DNA from: Glaciecola sp964195425
GTDB taxonomy: Bacteria; Pseudomonadota; Gammaproteobacteria; Enterobacterales; Alteromonadaceae
Length of the DNA: 64,000 bases
Assembly (NCBI GenBank): GCA_964195425.1
Contig: CAXMOM010000071.1
Span: forward strand, 1 to 64,000
Direction of reading: 5' to 3'
Part shown: one piece after another, positions 8,603-16,719 of the stretch
Layout of the letters: every line of letters begins with the position of its first letter
Numbering within the stretch: the first letter of the stretch is position 1
The notes under the pieces: generated by a model
What the model saw: the letters and a program-made list of their open reading frames with translations, nothing else
Databases searched by the model: none
What the model was told of the DNA's origin: nothing
Program-made: the position numbers and the translations under genes

Positions 8603-10351
8603 ATGAACTCAGCGTCGGCCTTTACCGAACAATCCATAGTCAACTATGGCGTTAGCGAGCATTTAAAAGCAGAATTCGAGATGCTTCGTGATGTGGAAGG
8701 CAACAATGGCAACGCAAAATTCACTAATAAAACCGTTGATAGCCTAGCGCAACATCTTGTGTGTCGCAATTATGGTAACTTGTGCTATGAATTTGCACAT
8801 ATTAACTGGGCACTAATATTTACAAACACCAACACAAATAGGCCAAGTAACATTCAACAAGCTTTGCTAGATTTTTATTGGATAACACAATGCAGTTCGT
8901 CCAGTGCCTTTAGTGCATATTTTAAAAAGATAGACATCGATTCTAAGGCAAATGCCAACTCTCCTATTACGGTCATTTCTATTGCTGGTGATAAGCTTGT
9001 TAAGGAGCCCAAGTCACGCAGTGGGTCTTCAAGTACGCACTTAGATACGTCAACAAAACCATCAATGTCGGGTATTACAATCAATATTCACGAGCATAGT
9101 TTTACGATAAGTGCTACTAGAGCAAACTTATTAGCTTGTTTTGCGGAATGGCTGGTTTGCGTGGTGCCAGATTTATTAGGCCTTATTGAGAATATGCTGC
9201 TGGGGAAAGGGCACAACGCGATAAGAGAATTTTCAAGTGTATTGCAAAAACACATATATTATTATCTTAGTGAGCATTTGCCCCCGGCTAAATTACAACT
9301 TCGGTATAGACTTTTACAGTCTTGGTATCAAGATAATGCGTACACGAACTTGAGTGATATAAATGATGGTAGTTTGCTGAAGTTCTGGCAACAGCATAAC
9401 ACTCAAGAAGGGTATGGTAAGTTCTCAAGCGTTGTGAAAGACAGTTTATCTTACCAGCATGCCCTAGATATTACCCACACCAGTGTTAGTCTTCAATACG
9501 CAGTTAACAGCGATGATATGGCTGAAGAGTTGCCTGACTTATTGCCAGAAGATGCAGACGCGCAAGGCAGTGCTATCTTTAGCTTAGCAGCGCAATATGA
9601 TGCTACCCATATGATTGATGCAAAGAGTTTATTAAATACGCCTAAAGTGCTTAATAAACAACAGTTTGAATTGATTGAGTTAGCGGCTCGGTATCCATAC
9701 TATATACTTCCTTTGGTCACGACGTGGTTGCGTCTTCAGGTATTCGGAAAGGCACAACATCAAATAATACAGCTTGTGCGAATTAAGCGTCTAAACATTG
9801 GCTGCGAACAAGACTATTTTGCTCTTTGTGAGCACGACTACGAAGATGTAAAGCATGCTTGCGTTAGTCTAATGGCGAGCAACCAACAGGTATTGTTGGC
9901 AATAGTGGATGTTCTAATTACCGAAACACCAAAACAGGCCTGTTTAATATTACTTAAGCTTATGTCTAGTATGTCTAAATACGAGGCTTATGTGAGCAGC
10001 TTTGCGCGAATGTTAGATGAGTCTTCAGATCTCAATATCAATGAAGTAAGTGCTGTAAACTTGTCTACTTTGGCTCAGTGGCAGCTGACAAACCCGTGGC
10101 TCAAAGATTTATTAGGGCAATGCCGCATAGCGTTTAAACACATAAACCGTGAAGGATTTACAGCAAAGAGTTTGCTTGGTTCGCATTGCTATATAAGCTC
10201 AGCCGAACGTTTATTTGACTTAAATAAAACGCTTAAACAGTTAGTTACGAATATTAACAATAAAGAGCAACATAGCGCGGCAAAATTTGAGGCTGACCGT
10301 CTCATATTCACCAATGAGTTTTTCACCCTTTATTCTCAGGACGATAAATAA
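8603..10351 (+). CDS. Hypothetical cytoplasmic protein of the kinase cluster
   Basis: This is a 582-residue protein starting 2 nt after the FHA gene. I do not recognise a family. There is no signal peptide. Hydrophobic stretches (for example ANLLACFAEWLVCVVPDLL) look like buried helices rather than membrane spans. An acidic segment (DDMAEELPDLLPEDADAQ) sits near residue 310. The rest appears mostly alpha-helical. Tight packing with the FHA gene and with the next gene (1-nt gap) argues that it is a subunit or substrate of the same system. A scaffold or helical-repeat protein would fit, but this is a guess. Confidence 0.75.
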   Translation: MNSASAFTEQSIVNYGVSEHLKAEFEMLRDVEGNNGNAKFTNKTVDSLAQHLVCRNYGNLCYEFAHINWALIFTNTNTNRPSNIQQALLDFYWITQCSSSSAFSAYFKKIDIDSKANANSPITVISIAGDKLVKEPKSRSGSSSTHLDTSTKPSMSGITINIHEHSFTISATRANLLACFAEWLVCVVPDLLGLIENMLLGKGHNAIREFSSVLQKHIYYYLSEHLPPAKLQLRYRLLQSWYQDNAYTNLSDINDGSLLKFWQQHNTQEGYGKFSSVVKDSLSYQHALDITHTSVSLQYAVNSDDMAEELPDLLPEDADAQGSAIFSLAAQYDATHMIDAKSLLNTPKVLNKQQFELIELAARYPYYILPLVTTWLRLQVFGKAQHQIIQLVRIKRLNIGCEQDYFALCEHDYEDVKHACVSLMASNQQVLLAIVDVLITETPKQACLILLKLMSSMSKYEAYVSSFARMLDESSDLNINEVSAVNLSTLAQWQLTNPWLKDLLGQCRIAFKHINREGFTAKSLLGSHCYISSAERLFDLNKTLKQLVTNINNKEQHSAAKFEADRLIFTNEFFTLYSQDDK

Positions 10352-10352
10352 G

Positions 10353-10961
10353 ATGAATATTACGGAACGTGCTTTTATAATAGATAAACAATTACAAGGC
10401 ATAGTGCATGGTATAACCCATGGTGATGACAACACTAGTGTGCAATCCACTAGCATAAGCAATACGCAAACCGATAAAGATAAGCGTGCGCTTACCACGA
10501 GTATGCAGGCAGTCGTCGACGCAGTGCTGCAGCCTATGGCAAACCAAAGCCAACAAACACGTGCCCTCGTTAACACCTCACTTCAGTACTTTATCTGGTA
10601 CAAACAAGTAGTGAGCTGTGTCACCACAATGCAAAGCCAAAGCCAAGCGGCTGCCAGCAGCGCATCAGACCTTACTATGAACAATGGTGAGGTAGACTTT
10701 ACGCGGCAAGGGAAGGGCTTTGTGGTAAGACTTATACAAACCACTAAGCAAGAAGGTGACGCCTATGTTGTTTTGAAACTTGATGATATTGGCCAGCAGA
10801 TAGAGAAAAAAGATTTGTTTTTGCATTGCGAATATGATCAACAGATACATGTAGTTCAACTTGGGTATGTAAATAAAAACAAGTTTCAGACACTAATAAA
10901 TGTAAGCAACAGACGCTTTAAAGCTATCGCAAATGAAGAAAGTCATTTATATTTAACGTAG
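10353..10961 (+). CDS. Hypothetical small protein of the kinase cluster
   Basis: This protein has 202 residues from the ATG at 10353, one base after the previous stop codon. An in-frame start at 10287 would overlap the previous gene by 65 bp and is rejected. There is no signal peptide or membrane helix. The N-terminal half is rich in Thr, Ser and Gln (TSVQSTSISNTQTDKDK, QSQSQAAASSASD), so it could offer phosphorylation sites to the kinase. The C-terminal half (about 105-200) looks like a compact beta-rich domain. No family is recognised. Confidence 0.72.
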   Translation: MNITERAFIIDKQLQGIVHGITHGDDNTSVQSTSISNTQTDKDKRALTTSMQAVVDAVLQPMANQSQQTRALVNTSLQYFIWYKQVVSCVTTMQSQSQAAASSASDLTMNNGEVDFTRQGKGFVVRLIQTTKQEGDAYVVLKLDDIGQQIEKKDLFLHCEYDQQIHVVQLGYVNKNKFQTLINVSNRRFKAIANEESHLYLT

Positions 10962-11030
10962 TTACTTTTTACGAATGATAGTGAAATTATTATTTTACAT
11001 GTTTTTTTGTTCGCAATGTAAGCGCTATTT

Positions 11031-12425
11031 ATGAATAAGCCAAATTTTGATAGGCCAAAAGTGGATAAAAAGTACGCCCAAGTTTTTATAGCCACCACTA
11101 AGGGCTTGGTACAAGTGCAGTCAATCACAAGATTGACTGCGAGCGACCTTAGCTCTGTGGCTACCATTTCTGGCACCTCTCAACTAGCCGGTATTAGCGG
11201 TGGATATCAAGCCTTTGTAGAAAAACCCCAAGGAATAATTACAGATGTTTTTGGTGGCCATGCTTACAGGTTGAATTTGTCTGATAGTATCGACCAAGGA
11301 GAAAGTTGGCAGCTTGGCGTTTTTATTGCGCATTACTTGTTTGAGCATGGTTGTTTGTCTGAAGGCGCTAGTAAAGAAACCTGCGGTGCGGATCCTGTAA
11401 GCGATGATATGGTTATTATTGCTACTGGCAAAATAGACACTCTGCTTTACACCGTATTACCCATCCAATCCTTGGCCAAAAAATGCTTACTCGCTAATTC
11501 ACCGATTGATGAATGGAAAGCGCAACAAAAACGAGTCTGTTTTTTAGCGCCTAACATTAACTTTCGTGAGCCGGTGCCCGATACAGCTGTTAATCTTACG
11601 CCTATTTCTGCATTACCAGAACTATTTCAGTTATGCAGTATGTTTGGATTGCCGGTTGGAGATTTGGTTTTTTCAAAAGAGATTGATGCTAATCTGAAAA
11701 ATGAGGGTGCCCTTATTGAGGCAGATTTTTTGCCGACCGACACCCAATACCCGTTAGATAGAAAGCGTATTTTGGCGCCTAATAAGCCCTTAATCAATAG
11801 CCCTTCAATAAGAACATTATTTGTTCTATCGCTACTATTATTTGCGTTAAGCTTGTTTATTATAAAGGTGGTTAACGTCAATAGCGTCAGTGGTTTGAAT
11901 AGGCCGGTTGTGTTTGCCCTTATGGGAAGTTTATCGGATAACAAAAAAAGCTGTGGCCAAGGGGGCCTAAGTATTCTAGATAAGGGCTTGTTGGTTAATA
12001 AATTGTTGCTTAACCCCACTAACATAGCCCACCTTTGCCAGTTATATTTAGTGACGGATACGCACGTGTCGAGTTTATGGTTGGTAACCGACACAAAAGC
12101 TATATTTCCCTTACGCTCTCTTGCGCCTGCCGAAAAACGCTTAAATACTTTCTTAGCGAACTCAGAATTGTTGGCAGACATTGCTGAACCGTTGCAATGG
12201 TCTTTGCCACTGCCAAGCAATCAAAGCCAAACTAGAAAGTACACTTTATTGGCATTCACACAGCCAAGCGATGCCGCGGATATCGATGCACTCGAGAGCT
12301 ATTTATATCAATTTCAGCAAACGGGAAGGTCGCATAATATAGAAGACTTGCAGACATGGATTAACAAAACCCAAGCAGACAACAAAATCGTAATGCTCGA
12401 ACATGAATTGACAGTTCAAAAATAA
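11031..12425 (+). CDS. Single-pass membrane protein with possible Lon-like (S16 fold) domain
   Basis: This is a 464-residue protein with one membrane helix at about 262-281. The N-terminal cytoplasmic part (15-205) has the rhythm of a Lon-protease/ChlI-type domain: a beta hairpin, then QGESWQLGVFIAHYL (89-103), then MVIIATGKID (127-136), then LAKKCLLA (148-155) and CFLAPNINF. In Lon, a Ser and a Lys in these places are catalytic; S92 and K150/K151 are candidates here. The match is by pattern only and could be misleading. The C-terminal 180 residues face the periplasm and are not recognised. It lies in the kinase cluster, 69 bp after the previous gene. Confidence 0.68.
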   Translation: MNKPNFDRPKVDKKYAQVFIATTKGLVQVQSITRLTASDLSSVATISGTSQLAGISGGYQAFVEKPQGIITDVFGGHAYRLNLSDSIDQGESWQLGVFIAHYLFEHGCLSEGASKETCGADPVSDDMVIIATGKIDTLLYTVLPIQSLAKKCLLANSPIDEWKAQQKRVCFLAPNINFREPVPDTAVNLTPISALPELFQLCSMFGLPVGDLVFSKEIDANLKNEGALIEADFLPTDTQYPLDRKRILAPNKPLINSPSIRTLFVLSLLLFALSLFIIKVVNVNSVSGLNRPVVFALMGSLSDNKKSCGQGGLSILDKGLLVNKLLLNPTNIAHLCQLYLVTDTHVSSLWLVTDTKAIFPLRSLAPAEKRLNTFLANSELLADIAEPLQWSLPLPSNQSQTRKYTLLAFTQPSDAADIDALESYLYQFQQTGRSHNIEDLQTWINKTQADNKIVMLEHELTVQK

Positions 12426-12481
12426 AAGCCTTTTTTCACAGCGTGAATAAAAAATAGGGCAAATCGTTTTATATCTCTTAA

Positions 12482-12493
12482 TAAGCACATTTA
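12482..12493 (+). repeat. TAAGCACATTTA leader motif, copy 1
   Basis: This 12-mer lies just before the lipoprotein gene and runs into its ribosome site. An identical 12-mer lies at 16682-16693 before the last gene of the cluster. Both precede the start of a separate transcription or translation block, so a shared leader or regulator site is possible. Confidence 0.35.
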
Positions 12494-12503
12494 GGAGATG
12501 GCA

Positions 12504-13097
12504 ATGACACTAACTTTATATAACAACCTTTTTTCAATTGTAACAAGCGTTTTACCAAAAACGACTTTGGTAGTTTGCAGCAGGCTGACCACCATAATCC
12601 TATTTTCGGTAGCCTTTTTAAGCGGTTGCAATATGACAAGCACCTCCGCTAGCATAATAACGGTTGATACCAGCATAACTACGCCAGACCGCATGAGCAC
12701 TGAATGTATTAGTCAGGTACAAACACAACAAGCAGCGATGAATACGCCCTCGCTTAGTCAATCACTTTCCTTAGCCAATGCCGCACAACATTGTGTAGGC
12801 AATATCCAATATTCACCTAAGCACCCCGATATAAAAACAGCCATGCAATTTAGTGCGCTTGCCTTTGTGAATTATGTAAAGGCTGGCGACATGCAGGCAG
12901 CCACTAACACCCTAGCTAAATTTAGAACAGCGTTTCCACAACAAGATTTATTGTTTGCTGATTACACTTCATTTGTTGATACCGCTATTGTGTTGACCAA
13001 GCAAAGTGAAGTCACGTCTTATCAATTAACCTCGCTTAATATTAACCCAACATTACGTGCCGAAATCGCTCGCCAACGTAAATGGTCATTGCGGTAG
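12504..13097 (+). CDS. Putative lipoprotein of the kinase cluster
   Basis: This protein has 197 residues from the ATG at 12504. The AGGAG at 12493-12497 is spaced 6 nt from this ATG but touches the alternative ATG at 12498, so the second is preferred. A hydrophobic segment ends in LSGC (lipobox, cysteine at about residue 43), followed by NMTSTSAS. The signal sequence is long, with about 20 polar/hydrophobic residues before the core. Position +2 after the Cys is Asn rather than Asp, so sorting to the outer membrane is expected. The mature part has helical, TPR-like stretches. Its function is unknown; the context suggests an outer-membrane partner of the envelope complex. Confidence 0.75.
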   Translation: MTLTLYNNLFSIVTSVLPKTTLVVCSRLTTIILFSVAFLSGCNMTSTSASIITVDTSITTPDRMSTECISQVQTQQAAMNTPSLSQSLSLANAAQHCVGNIQYSPKHPDIKTAMQFSALAFVNYVKAGDMQAATNTLAKFRTAFPQQDLLFADYTSFVDTAIVLTKQSEVTSYQLTSLNINPTLRAEIARQRKWSLR

Positions 13098-13106
13098 GAG
13101 TGCCCC

Positions 13107-13994
13107 ATGAATAAAATTAAACATAAAATAAACCAAATTGCCTTTGCCACCGGACTTGCATTGGCTTGCAGCACATTGAATTTGGCCTTTGTAAATAACG
13201 CTTATGCCCAAGAAAACTGGCAGCCAGTTTCTGCTGACTCCTTAGTTGAACTTCCAGCAAACTTAATAGAGAAACGCATTCAACAAGACTTTAGAATGTC
13301 ACCTATGGCGACCGAGTTGCTCGCAATAGAACAGGATATTGGTGCTAAGAGCCAACAAATCAAGGCGCTTAAAACCCTACTTGGCGATGCGTCTAGCGGT
13401 AATATGATTGATGAAAAAGTAGATTTAATTCAATTGAAATCAGCTTTTCTTGATCTTATGCAAACAGGTCAACAGCTACGTCAAACCCAGCTTGGGAATA
13501 AGATTGACGTATATCAGCAAGTACTTGCAAAGTTATATTCGCAGTCAAATGAACAAGCTAATACGACTGCTTATCAATTAAAGCTGAGTCAACAGGCCGC
13601 CAAGGCACGCATGGAAAAAGTAATGCGCCAAGTAGATGAAACACTATTGCAAGATGGGTATAGCGAACAAAGCCCATACGCAAAGGAATTTGCAGTCAAC
13701 TTAGAAAAGATTGACCAACTAAAGTCCGCTATTAATGCACACAAAGCGAACTTGGCAGCAAAAGTAGATGGCATCGAAGTTAGTACTCAAGAATATATGC
13801 GTCAATTATTGATGCAGTCATCAACCGAACAGTCTTTACTCGATCAAGAAGCGCTTATGCTCAGCTATATGGCCAAAATTGTGGCGCTAGATGCGCAATC
13901 ACTCGAATTTTCTATTAGCGAAGCGCAGGAAGTCAATGCTATGAATGCAGGTCCGTTAACCACTCCCGCAACTTCGGTTTCACTTTTTTTATAA
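13107..13994 (+). CDS. Exported coiled-coil protein of the kinase cluster
   Basis: This is a 295-residue protein with a clear signal peptide ending AYA-QE near residue 35. The mature part is almost entirely helical and rich in Gln, Lys, Leu and Ala. It has heptad-like stretches at about 68-120 and 165-250, which suggests a periplasmic coiled coil. It starts 9 nt after the lipoprotein gene and 9 nt before the next one. No family is recognised. A rod-like linker between inner- and outer-membrane parts would fit, by analogy with TolA-like proteins, but there is no sequence evidence for that homology. Confidence 0.76.
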   Translation: MNKIKHKINQIAFATGLALACSTLNLAFVNNAYAQENWQPVSADSLVELPANLIEKRIQQDFRMSPMATELLAIEQDIGAKSQQIKALKTLLGDASSGNMIDEKVDLIQLKSAFLDLMQTGQQLRQTQLGNKIDVYQQVLAKLYSQSNEQANTTAYQLKLSQQAAKARMEKVMRQVDETLLQDGYSEQSPYAKEFAVNLEKIDQLKSAINAHKANLAAKVDGIEVSTQEYMRQLLMQSSTEQSLLDQEALMLSYMAKIVALDAQSLEFSISEAQEVNAMNAGPLTTPATSVSLFL

Positions 13995-14003
13995 GGATTA
14001 GCC

Positions 14004-14450
14004 ATGTTAAGTATTTTATTTAGAAAAGCGTTCTCATCAACATCCAAACTGATTGCAATTAGCATAATGGGTTTTCTCTTTGTAGGTTCAGTAACCGCTA
14101 ATGCAGCTACTTCAGCGAGCATGAAGACCTTGAGTTTACAAAACTTAGAGCGTGAGCGCGCTGCCCTGATCCAAGACATTTTATCGCCTGCATTGGATAT
14201 ACAGCAGCGCCAACAGCAGTTAATAAAGCGTCAGCGTCACCTGACTGATATGGAACGTATGGTAATGCGAGACGAGCGCTTATTAGTATCTACTTCCCCC
14301 TTAGTAAAAAATGCATTTAAACAATATGATTTAACGTTTTTAGTGCATGCGGGCGCCGAAAACAAACGCAGTGCAAGTGAACATTGGTTGAGTACGATGA
14401 ATGTAACTAGTGACGCCGTACTCAATACTCAAGTTGGTTATAGGAAATGA
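14004..14450 (+). CDS. Small exported helical protein of the kinase cluster
   Basis: This is a 148-residue protein with an N-terminal signal peptide (hydrophobic core IAISIMGFLFVGSV, cleavage likely after ANA). The mature part starts with a basic, Gln-rich coiled-coil stretch (LERERAALIQDIL, QQRQQQLIKRQRHLTDMERM) and ends with a short globular part. Its stop codon overlaps the start of the channel gene (ATGA), so the two are probably co-translated and may work together. No family is recognised. Confidence 0.72.
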   Translation: MLSILFRKAFSSTSKLIAISIMGFLFVGSVTANAATSASMKTLSLQNLERERAALIQDILSPALDIQQRQQQLIKRQRHLTDMERMVMRDERLLVSTSPLVKNAFKQYDLTFLVHAGAENKRSASEHWLSTMNVTSDAVLNTQVGYRK

Positions 14451-15076
14451 AATCGGCAATGGCAAACTCGCCATTATCTGGTGTAGCATCTAGGCGAAAT
14501 GAAAGGACGTCTTTTAACGCAAGTGCAGAAAGTAACACAACAAATAACGCCAAAGCTGCCACCTCAACCGTTGGCATGACCATAGGCGGCATGGCTATTT
14601 TGTTTGCGTTGATTAGCTATATTACCAATATGCAAATAAGCGCCATTATTGCGTGGATGGATAAGTATTTTGGTATTACATTCACCGTTTTGTTTGCTAG
14701 TTTATTGATTGTGTCTGTGTATGCCATATTGAAAGTAAATCAGCGTCACGCAATATCATTTTGGGCGCAAGTAGGCGCGCAAGCTGCGAATGGTATATCG
14801 ACGCTAGCATTGACCTTTACATTATTGGGAATTAGTTTAGGAATAGGCGCATTGGCCGATCAAAGCTTAACTCCCGACAACGTTAACACCATTATTTCAG
14901 TATTAACTACGCAATTTTCGATGGCATTTATGACCACGGTTGTGGGCTTGCCTGCGTCAACCGCTGTGAGGGCATGGTTGTCAATTTTGCTTGCTAAGCA
15001 GGCTGAGGACATCGTTAATGAAGCGAAAGCACCGCACAATATAAACAAAACCGAGCTTGATTCAAACACACTCTAG
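14447..15076 (+). CDS. MotA/TolQ/ExbB-like proton channel subunit
   Basis: This is a 209-residue protein with a polar N-terminus of 40 residues and four hydrophobic helices at about 41-60, 74-95, 113-136 and 149-176. The last two carry the family pattern: GISTLALTFTLLGISLGI (ExbB GLLGT-GI-like) and SMAFMTTVVGLPASTAV (AL-TT-GL-like). MotA/TolQ/ExbB proteins form pentameric proton channels that drive a partner with a single membrane helix. The long cytoplasmic loop of TolQ is absent; the helix 2-3 loop is only about 17 residues. The candidate partners are the next two genes. The alternative start at 14459 would break the ATGA overlap. Confidence 0.8.
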   Translation: MKSAMANSPLSGVASRRNERTSFNASAESNTTNNAKAATSTVGMTIGGMAILFALISYITNMQISAIIAWMDKYFGITFTVLFASLLIVSVYAILKVNQRHAISFWAQVGAQAANGISTLALTFTLLGISLGIGALADQSLTPDNVNTIISVLTTQFSMAFMTTVVGLPASTAVRAWLSILLAKQAEDIVNEAKAPHNINKTELDSNTL

Positions 15077-15118
15077 GTTTTATAGGTGGCAGTGCACACT
15101 GCGCTACAGGAGAAGAAC

Positions 15119-15661
15119 ATGAAAACACTTTTTATAGTAATCAGCGTGGTTGCTATGGCTTATTTAGCTATGCAGACCAATACTGTGAAATCATTTGTGA
15201 ACAGCATTGTTGTTAAGGCTTCACATGCAGATGAAAATGTATCCAATGCCCGGTCAACACCTAGTGATAATGCTTTATTAGAACAACTCACTATGTTATC
15301 TAATCAATCTGCAGACCAAAACATAGCCTTAACTACCCGAGTTAAGCACTTAGAAGGAAGTGTGGCTGAACTGGAGAATAAGTTTGTTGAACAAACGGCT
15401 AAGCAATCAACCAATACCAAAACATTACAACCTGCAGTTATGGTGCTGGCAGCAAATAACGTTCCTGAAGAAAGTACGGCGCAAAGCACGCGCTCATCAA
15501 AGCAGGTAAATGAAATATCTACTGCTGCAATAATGACAACAAGCTTCGATGAAAACGACTTAGTCAAAAACGAACAACAAAAAAGAATTAAGCAGCAAGC
15601 AATCTTACGCGCATTGTCACAAAAGATGGAACTGGCTGCGCTTAGTGGCTTATCGAACTAA
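15119..15661 (+). CDS. Membrane-anchored coiled-coil protein, possible channel partner
   Basis: This protein has 180 residues from the ATG at 15119, which has an AGGAGAAG ribosome site; the in-frame upstream start at 15086 lacks one. One N-terminal helix (MKTLFIVISVVAMAYLAM) anchors it. A predicted coiled coil follows (about 48-85, ending VKHLEGSVAELENKFVEQ), then a polar linker and a C-terminal helix. It has the general shape of a TolR/TolA-like partner but lacks the conserved Asp in the membrane helix. The sequence contains no recognised domain. It starts 42 bp after the channel gene. Confidence 0.7.
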   Translation: MKTLFIVISVVAMAYLAMQTNTVKSFVNSIVVKASHADENVSNARSTPSDNALLEQLTMLSNQSADQNIALTTRVKHLEGSVAELENKFVEQTAKQSTNTKTLQPAVMVLAANNVPEESTAQSTRSSKQVNEISTAAIMTTSFDENDLVKNEQQKRIKQQAILRALSQKMELAALSGLSN

Positions 15662-15664
15662 TCG

Positions 15665-16594
15665 ATGAGAGTTTCTGGTGTATCAATGCGCTATGGCCTT
15701 GCAACATTATGCATTGTACTAATAACGGTCTTAATTGATTGGCTATATTTTGCTGATGAAACTCTTTATGTAATTGACGATAGTCCCACACGAACTGCTC
15801 AGCCGGAGCAAGTAACTGTGTTAGTGACCAAAAAACTAGATAATTTAAAAAATGAAGTGTTAACACCCCAAAAAGATGACCTTCCGAAAATAAGTCATTT
15901 AGCGTTTGCATATATTACATTACCTGTTCCGCCGGCAGCGCAAAAGGCTGAATCGCTTACAAATCAGTTGGAGGTCACAGATCTTCACAACACGGAACCG
16001 CACTCTATTATAAAGCCAGCAACAACATTTATTAACAACGATTCAATTGTCATGGCACCTGTCTTGCCTGCTAGGGCCTTAAGCACTATGCAAGTATATA
16101 GTCGTGCTACTAGCCAGACAAAAAGCTTAGCACAACCTAGTAAAGTAGAGATAAAACAGCGCCTTAGTCAACTTGTAGCATTGAAGGGAAGTGAGCGGTC
16201 GTTATATTTCCCTGAAGCGACGACTAAGCAAATATTAGAGTATATGCATTCGTGTATTGGCATTGACGTAGGCGCGGTTCAGGATAACAAGTTAACGGTA
16301 TTTTCCCATAAGAATAAGCATCATAGCGCAATAGTAAGAGTGGCGAGCGGATATAGAACTCAGCAAGAACAAGCATTACTCGACGTATATGCTCCTAACC
16401 AGACCTTAGTGCGCTTGTATCCCATTTCATTTGACGAAGTTCTTGGGAAATCAATTGCGCGTTATTTAGGGACAGCACCCTTAACACAATTAAGCGGACA
16501 ATATGCTTTAAGACGCAACAGCCTTTGGTTGACTAATGTAAGTGTTAATCAAAAAAACGTACTTACAGATTGGCAACTAAGCCGAGGTTGCTAA
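15665..16594 (+). CDS. Single-pass envelope protein with Asp in its membrane helix
   Basis: This is a 309-residue protein. Its single membrane helix (about 9-29, YGLATLCIVLITVLIDWLYF) contains D25. A membrane-helix Asp is the proton-carrying residue of MotB, TolR and ExbD, so this could be the stator-like partner of the channel encoded two genes upstream. A Pro/Thr-rich periplasmic linker (about 35-160) follows, then a folded C-terminal domain (about 175-309) with two Cys residues. No OmpA-like peptidoglycan-binding motif is seen. An alternative start at 15686 would leave only a short N-tail. The family is not recognised and the stator role is inferred. Confidence 0.7.
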   Translation: MRVSGVSMRYGLATLCIVLITVLIDWLYFADETLYVIDDSPTRTAQPEQVTVLVTKKLDNLKNEVLTPQKDDLPKISHLAFAYITLPVPPAAQKAESLTNQLEVTDLHNTEPHSIIKPATTFINNDSIVMAPVLPARALSTMQVYSRATSQTKSLAQPSKVEIKQRLSQLVALKGSERSLYFPEATTKQILEYMHSCIGIDVGAVQDNKLTVFSHKNKHHSAIVRVASGYRTQQEQALLDVYAPNQTLVRLYPISFDEVLGKSIARYLGTAPLTQLSGQYALRRNSLWLTNVSVNQKNVLTDWQLSRGC

Positions 16595-16681
16595 TTTTGT
16601 AGCGTAAAATTGGGGTCATTGTTAATGGTATTATAAAGATATACGATGGTGCTTATATTAACTAGGCGCTTATTTTTTTGG

Positions 16682-16693
16682 TAAGCACATTTA
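16682..16693 (+). repeat. TAAGCACATTTA leader motif, copy 2
   Basis: This is identical to the 12-mer at 12482-12493 and lies 26 bp before the last gene of the cluster. The gap before this gene (125 bp) is the longest inside the cluster, so it may have its own promoter. Confidence 0.35.
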
Positions 16694-16719
16694 TATGCAA
16701 AAATTAGTGAACCACGTAC

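Noticed and set aside
10287..10352. Upstream start for the 202-residue protein
   Set aside because: It would overlap the previous gene by 65 bp and has no ribosome site. The ATG at 10353, one base after the previous stop, fits the tight packing of the cluster.
11627..12220. Long open frame of 197 codons on the minus strand inside the possible Lon-like gene
   Set aside because: It lies wholly inside a better-supported gene with clear order and topology, and shows no family, ribosome site or signal peptide. It is probably a mirror of plus-strand codon bias.
12431..12453. Terminator between the Lon-like and lipoprotein genes
   Set aside because: TTCAC-AGC-GTGAA flanked by T and A tracts is symmetric, but the stem is only 5 bp and lacks G+C; too weak to call.
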